Source: JAQBRD01 sp041158765 (lineage in GTDB: Bacteria; Patescibacteriota; Minisyncoccia; Phycocordibacterales; PALSA-1337). Taken from it: 14,176 nucleotides of DNA. The notes below the pieces were generated by a model. The model was not told the origin of the DNA. It searched no databases and saw only the letters and a list, made by a program, of their open reading frames with translations. The stretch covers positions 1-14,176 of the forward strand of contig JBEBAU010000009.1 in the NCBI GenBank assembly GCA_041158765.1, read 5' to 3'. Position 1 is the stretch's first letter. Every line of letters starts with the position of its first letter. Positions 10,895-14,176 of the stretch are shown here, in pieces. The translations under genes and the position numbers were made by a program.

Positions 10895-13039
10895 TTATTT
10901 TCGCTTCTCGATAATTTCAGCTTCAACGTTCTTTGGAACCACTTCGTAGTGATCGAATTCCATTGTCGCGCTTCCCTGACCTGATGTCATTGAGCGGAGC
11001 TGTGTTGTGTAACCGAACATTTCTGAAAGCGGAACCTTTGCATGGAGCACTTTTGCTTGGCCTCGCTCAGTCATTTCTTCGATAGTACCTCGTTTTGATG
11101 AAATAGAACCGGTAACATCTCCCATGAACTTATCTGGGAAGAGTACTTCAACTTTCATAATAGGTTCGAGAATAACTGGCTTTGCACGCTTTGCTGCATC
11201 CTGGAATGCTTGTGATGCCGCAATCTTGTACGCAATTTCAGATGAGTCAACATCGTGATATGAACCGAATGTGAGTTCACAGCTTACATTCACCATTCGG
11301 AAACCAGCGACGATACCTCGATCCATTGCTTCGTGTACTCCCTTTTCAACTGCTGGAATAAATTCTCCTGGAATAACTCCTCCCTTGATAGAGTTTACGA
11401 ATTCGAAATCATCGTATCGTGATACGTTCTTTGGAATCTTCGCATCCTTTTCAATAGGTTGCATTGGTCGAAGTGTAAGCACAACGTGTCCGTACTGACC
11501 CTTACCTCCAGTTTGCTTGATGTATTTGTTTTCAGCTTCAGCTTCACCAAGAATTGTTTCTCGATATGCTACTTGAGGCTTACCAACATTTGCTTCAACA
11601 CCGAATTCTCGCTTCATTCGATCAACCATGATTTCGAGGTGTAGTTCTCCCATACCTGAAATGATTGTCTCTCCTGTTTCACCGTTTGAGCTTACCTTGA
11701 ATGTTGGGTCCTCATTACCGAGTTTTCGGAGAGCCATACCCATTTTTTCTTGATCTGCTTTTGTCTTAGGTTCAATTCGGAGTGAAACCACTGGATCAAC
11801 GAATTTGATGGTTTCAAGAACGATAGGATTATTTTCATCACAGAATGTATGTGAAGTAAGAGCATCCTTAATACCCACAGCAGCTGCGATTTCTCCTGCG
11901 AATACTTTTTTCACCTCTTCTCGATCATTTGCTTGAAGGCGAACGATACGGCCAAGGCGCTCCTTCTTACCTGTTGTTGAGTTGTAGATATATGTACCTG
12001 CTTCAATGCTACCAGAGTAGACACGGAAGAATGTAAGCTGTCCAACGAATGGATCGTTCTGAAGTTTGAAAGCAAGAGCTGAAAATGGCTCTGTATCAGA
12101 AGGACCTCGGAAGATTTCTTCACCGTTATTTGGATTAATACCCTTCACCGCCTTGATATCAAGTGGAGATGGAAGGTAATCAACAACAGCGTCGAGCACA
12201 AGCTGAACTCCCACGTTTTTGAGAGCTGAACCAGTGAATACTGGGAAAATCTTATTTTCAATAACAGCTTTTCGAGCAACACGCTTGAAATCTTCGATTG
12301 AAATCTCTTTTCCATCGAGGAAATCTTGCATTGCAACGTCATCTGTTTCAACAACCTTTTCAATCATTTCAGCGCGGTACTTCTTCGCATCAGCGAGGAG
12401 GTTTTCTGGGATTTCCTTTTCGATAACGTTAATTCCCTTTTCACCGTCGAAGAAATACGCCTTCATTTTCAAAAGATCCACAACTCCCTCGTGTTCTCCT
12501 TCGAGACCTACAGGAATTTGGAAACGAACTGCTCGCTTATTCAAGCGTTCGAGGATAGAAGCGTATGAGCGTTCGAATGAAGCACCCATTCGGTCCATTT
12601 TGTTGATGAAACAAAGACGTGGAACATTAGCTTCGTCAGCGTAACGCCAGTTTGTTTCTGATTGAGGCTCAACTCCTGCAACTCCGTCGAATACAACGAC
12701 TGCACCGTCGAGCACTCGGAGAGATCGCTTCACTTCTACAGTGAAGTCAATGTGTCCTGGTGTGTCGATAACGTTGAATCGAACCTTTTTTGAAACATCA
12801 GTCTTCGGCATGTAGGTTGGATTCCAAAAACAGGTAATTGCAGCGGCGGTAATAGTAATACCTCGCTCTCGTTCCTGTTCCATCCAGTCAGTTGTAGTTT
12901 CACCATCGTGAACCTCACCGATCTTGTGAATCATACCGGTGTAAAACAGAATTCGCTCAGATGTGGTTGTCTTGCCGGCATCAATGTGGGCAATGATACC
13001 GAAGTTACGTACTCGTTCGAGTGGGTAATCTCTTTGCAT
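10895..13039 (-). CDS. fusA: Translation elongation factor G
   Basis: A 714-residue EF-G (E. coli 704), the GTPase that drives translocation. Domain I has G1 AHIDAGKTT (17-25), canonical switch I ERERGITIT (56-64), G3 DTPGH (92-96) and G4 NKMD (146-149). Domain II follows (FAGEIAAAVGI region). Domain III contains SGMGELHLEIMVDRM, domain IV starts with GGKGQYGHVVL and includes GVIPGEFIPAVEKGVHEAM, and domain V ends with MFGYTTQLRSMTSGQGSATMEFDHYE. All motifs are standard, in contrast to the altered switch I of EF-Tu in this window. The gene lies 37 bp after rpsG, without a Shine-Dalgarno motif, and is the last gene of the str-type unit before a strong hairpin. Confidence 0.98.
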   Translation of the reverse strand: MQRDYPLERVRNFGIIAHIDAGKTTTSERILFYTGMIHKIGEVHDGETTTDWMEQERERGITITAAAITCFWNPTYMPKTDVSKKVRFNVIDTPGHIDFTVEVKRSLRVLDGAVVVFDGVAGVEPQSETNWRYADEANVPRLCFINKMDRMGASFERSYASILERLNKRAVRFQIPVGLEGEHEGVVDLLKMKAYFFDGEKGINVIEKEIPENLLADAKKYRAEMIEKVVETDDVAMQDFLDGKEISIEDFKRVARKAVIENKIFPVFTGSALKNVGVQLVLDAVVDYLPSPLDIKAVKGINPNNGEEIFRGPSDTEPFSALAFKLQNDPFVGQLTFFRVYSGSIEAGTYIYNSTTGKKERLGRIVRLQANDREEVKKVFAGEIAAAVGIKDALTSHTFCDENNPIVLETIKFVDPVVSLRIEPKTKADQEKMGMALRKLGNEDPTFKVSSNGETGETIISGMGELHLEIMVDRMKREFGVEANVGKPQVAYRETILGEAEAENKYIKQTGGKGQYGHVVLTLRPMQPIEKDAKIPKNVSRYDDFEFVNSIKGGVIPGEFIPAVEKGVHEAMDRGIVAGFRMVNVSCELTFGSYHDVDSSEIAYKIAASQAFQDAAKRAKPVILEPIMKVEVLFPDKFMGDVTGSISSKRGTIEEMTERGQAKVLHAKVPLSEMFGYTTQLRSMTSGQGSATMEFDHYEVVPKNVEAEIIEKRK

Positions 13040-13076
13040 AAATTATAAGTTAAATACTAATGAGCTAATCGAGTAA

Positions 13077-13547
13077 TTACCAAGCAAAGTGAGCGAAGGC
13101 CTTGTTTGCCTCTGCCATCTTGTGGGTGTTTTCTCGCTTCTTAACTGCCTCTCCTTCGTTCTTTGAAGCTGCAATAATCTCATCAGCAAGCTTTTCGTGA
13201 ATAGGCTTACCCTTCTTTGAACGAGCTGCTTCAATGATCCATTTCATAGAAAGCGCACGCTGTCGCTCAGGACGCACTTCTCGAGGAACCTGATAGTTTG
13301 CTCCACCAACTCGGCGTGAACGAACTTCCATTCCTGGTGCTGTGTTCTTGAGTGCTGACTCAAAAATCTCAAGTGGAGTTTCGGTCTTTGCCTTTTCCTT
13401 GATAGATTCAAAACAAGCGTAGACTGCCTTTCGAGCAACCTGCTTCTTTCCTGATTCCATAACGTAGTTGATGAACTTCGCTACCTTTTCTGATTCGTAT
13501 ACCGGTTCTGCCTTTACCGGATATTTATTCTTTATTTTTCGTCGCAT
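13077..13547 (-). CDS. rpsG: 30S ribosomal protein S7 (uS7)
   Basis: A 156-residue S7, the family's normal length. It starts MRRKIKNKYPVKAEPVYES and carries VAKFINYVMESGKKQVARKAVY, the S7 signature with PGMEVRSRRVGGANYQVPREVRPERQ, and the typical end MAEANKAFAHFAW. S7 nucleates assembly of the 30S head and contacts E-site tRNA and mRNA. The start is 26 bp after the rpsL stop with a leader (ttataattacacactcac) lacking a Shine-Dalgarno motif. In E. coli S7 is the autogenous repressor of the str operon. The rpsL-rpsG gap here is too short to show an equivalent structure, so regulation cannot be claimed. Confidence 0.97.
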   Translation of the reverse strand: MRRKIKNKYPVKAEPVYESEKVAKFINYVMESGKKQVARKAVYACFESIKEKAKTETPLEIFESALKNTAPGMEVRSRRVGGANYQVPREVRPERQRALSMKWIIEAARSKKGKPIHEKLADEIIAASKNEGEAVKKRENTHKMAEANKAFAHFAW

Positions 13548-13573
13548 GTGAGTGTGTAATTATAAATAACCGT

Positions 13574-13993
13574 TTAAGCCTTTGCTGCCTTTGGCTTCTT
13601 GTTTCCGTACTGGCTTCGACCTTTTCGTCGCTTCTCTACTCCAACTGCATCGAGAACACCTCGAACAACAGTGTATCGGAGACCTACGTCCTTAACTCGT
13701 CCACCTCGGAGAAGTACCACTGAGTGCTCCTGAAGTGTGTGTCCTTCACCTGGGATATATGCAGTAACTTCCATACCATTTGAAAGTCGAACGCGGGCAA
13801 TCTTGCGGATAGCTGAGTTCGGCTTCTTTGGGGTCTTAGTAGTAACCTTTATACATACACCTCGCTTGAATGGCGCAGGCATGAAACCTGGGCGGTTTTC
13901 GATCGTATTGAACGTACGCGTAAGAGCAACCGATTTTGATTTTCGGGTGAAACGTGTTCGGTTCTTTCGGACCAATTGATTAATTGTTGGCAT
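13574..13993 (-). CDS. rpsL: 30S ribosomal protein S12 (uS12), long variant with altered decoding-centre loop
   Basis: A 139-residue S12 starting MPTINQLVRKNRTR, with TTKTPKKPNSAIRK (the PNSA loop at the decoding centre, lysine kept) and GEGHTLQEHSVVLLRGGRVKD. S12 monitors codon-anticodon pairing. Two changes stand out. About 13 extra residues lie between ALT (23-25) and KRGVC (43-47) compared with E. coli. The loop KDLPGVRYH reads KDVGLRYT (101-108), one residue short and without its proline. The frame is open to an ATG at 14059, but the 22 added residues are unlike S12, so the ATG at 13993 is used. Of its 17 Arg codons 12 are CGA and none AGA/AGG. It is the first gene of the str-type unit in view; no clear promoter was found upstream. 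Confidence 0.97.
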   Translation of the reverse strand: MPTINQLVRKNRTRFTRKSKSVALTRTFNTIENRPGFMPAPFKRGVCIKVTTKTPKKPNSAIRKIARVRLSNGMEVTAYIPGEGHTLQEHSVVLLRGGRVKDVGLRYTVVRGVLDAVGVEKRRKGRSQYGNKKPKAAKA

Positions 13994-14176
13994 TCTAAAA
14001 TGACTAATTATGGAACGTGATACAAAGCGGCTCGGGCAGAGCTTTGACATACGAACCAATTGTTAATTAATACAGGAGAGCTGATTTTTTCACCGAGCGG
14101 TTACTCATCTCTACTGTGGGTAGCAAATACGGGCCGAAACCCTACTCTGCAACGTGGGGATACTCTACTATATAGA
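13994..14176 (-). other. Leader region upstream of rpsL, cut by the window edge
   Basis: This 183-bp stretch holds no supported gene. On the minus strand it has GGGT-TTCG-GCCC, a short stem with a UUCG loop (14132-14143 region). AGTAGAG occurs twice, near 14113-14119 and near the window edge. A frame open from the edge stops after about 24 codons with no recognisable product. I could not find a convincing -35/-10 pair, so the rpsL promoter may lie outside the window or be atypical. Confidence 0.3.

Noticed and set aside
13040..13049. TATAAT immediately before the fusA ATG
   Set aside because: It lies 2 bp from the start codon, so transcription from it would begin inside the gene; no -35 accompanies it.
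1..14176. Alternative genetic code with TGA recoded to Gly or Trp, as in some CPR lineages
   Set aside because: All conserved genes are full length without in-frame TGA and use GGN and TGG normally. TGA is simply not used as a stop in the genes called.
1..14176. CRISPR arrays, insertion sequences, tRNA or rRNA genes
   Set aside because: No regularly spaced repeats, transposase-like frames, terminal repeats or tRNA cloverleaf patterns were found.

Overview
The window is ribosomal-protein and translation-factor territory from a bacterium that looks like a member of the Candidate Phyla Radiation (Patescibacteria, probably Parcubacteria-like). That placement is an inference from unusual signatures in highly conserved proteins: a non-canonical switch I in EF-Tu, a DHPYGGGE motif in L2, and an S12 with a 13-residue insertion and a shortened KDLPG loop. 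It also rests on the lack of Shine-Dalgarno motifs and on short Lys/Ala-rich tails on several ribosomal proteins. No marker in the window allows a finer placement. Genes read intact with TGA as stop, and every complete gene ends in TAA or TAG.

Nearly everything is on the minus strand, so read from right to left. (1) A str-type operon: rpsL (S12), rpsG (S7), fusA (EF-G), ending in a very long perfect hairpin. (2) An accessory block between fusA and tuf: an AlaE-family L-alanine exporter gene (minus), a membrane-anchored lysozyme/transglycosylase-like gene (plus, convergent with alaE, 2 bp between stop codons), and a secreted 585-residue protein with a duplicated beta/TIG unit (minus). Each appears to have its own promoter. 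(3) A tuf-led S10 operon: tuf, rpsJ, rplC, rplD, rplW, rplB, driven by a near-consensus promoter and ending in an intrinsic terminator after rplB. (4) A roughly 600-bp break holding a 71-residue two-helix membrane ORF, two divergent promoters around a central dyad, and a candidate ~60-nt plus-strand RNA ending in a good terminator. (5) A restarted operon: rpsS, rplV, rpsC, rplP, rpmC, rpsQ, rplN, the last cut by the window edge.

The ribosomal genes keep the ancestral order S12-S7-EF-G / EF-Tu-S10-L3-L4-L23-L2 / S19-L22-S3-L16-L29-S17-L14. However, transcription is split into at least three units, with envelope genes placed in the gaps. The inserted genes all encode membrane or exported proteins, and the two I sampled use AGA/AGG arginine codons that rpsL lacks. 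They are expressed separately from the translation genes, and no shared pathway is shown. The least explained parts of the window are the rplB-rpsS gap (sRNA candidate, divergent promoters, structured leader) and the terminator-like leader of the TIG protein.
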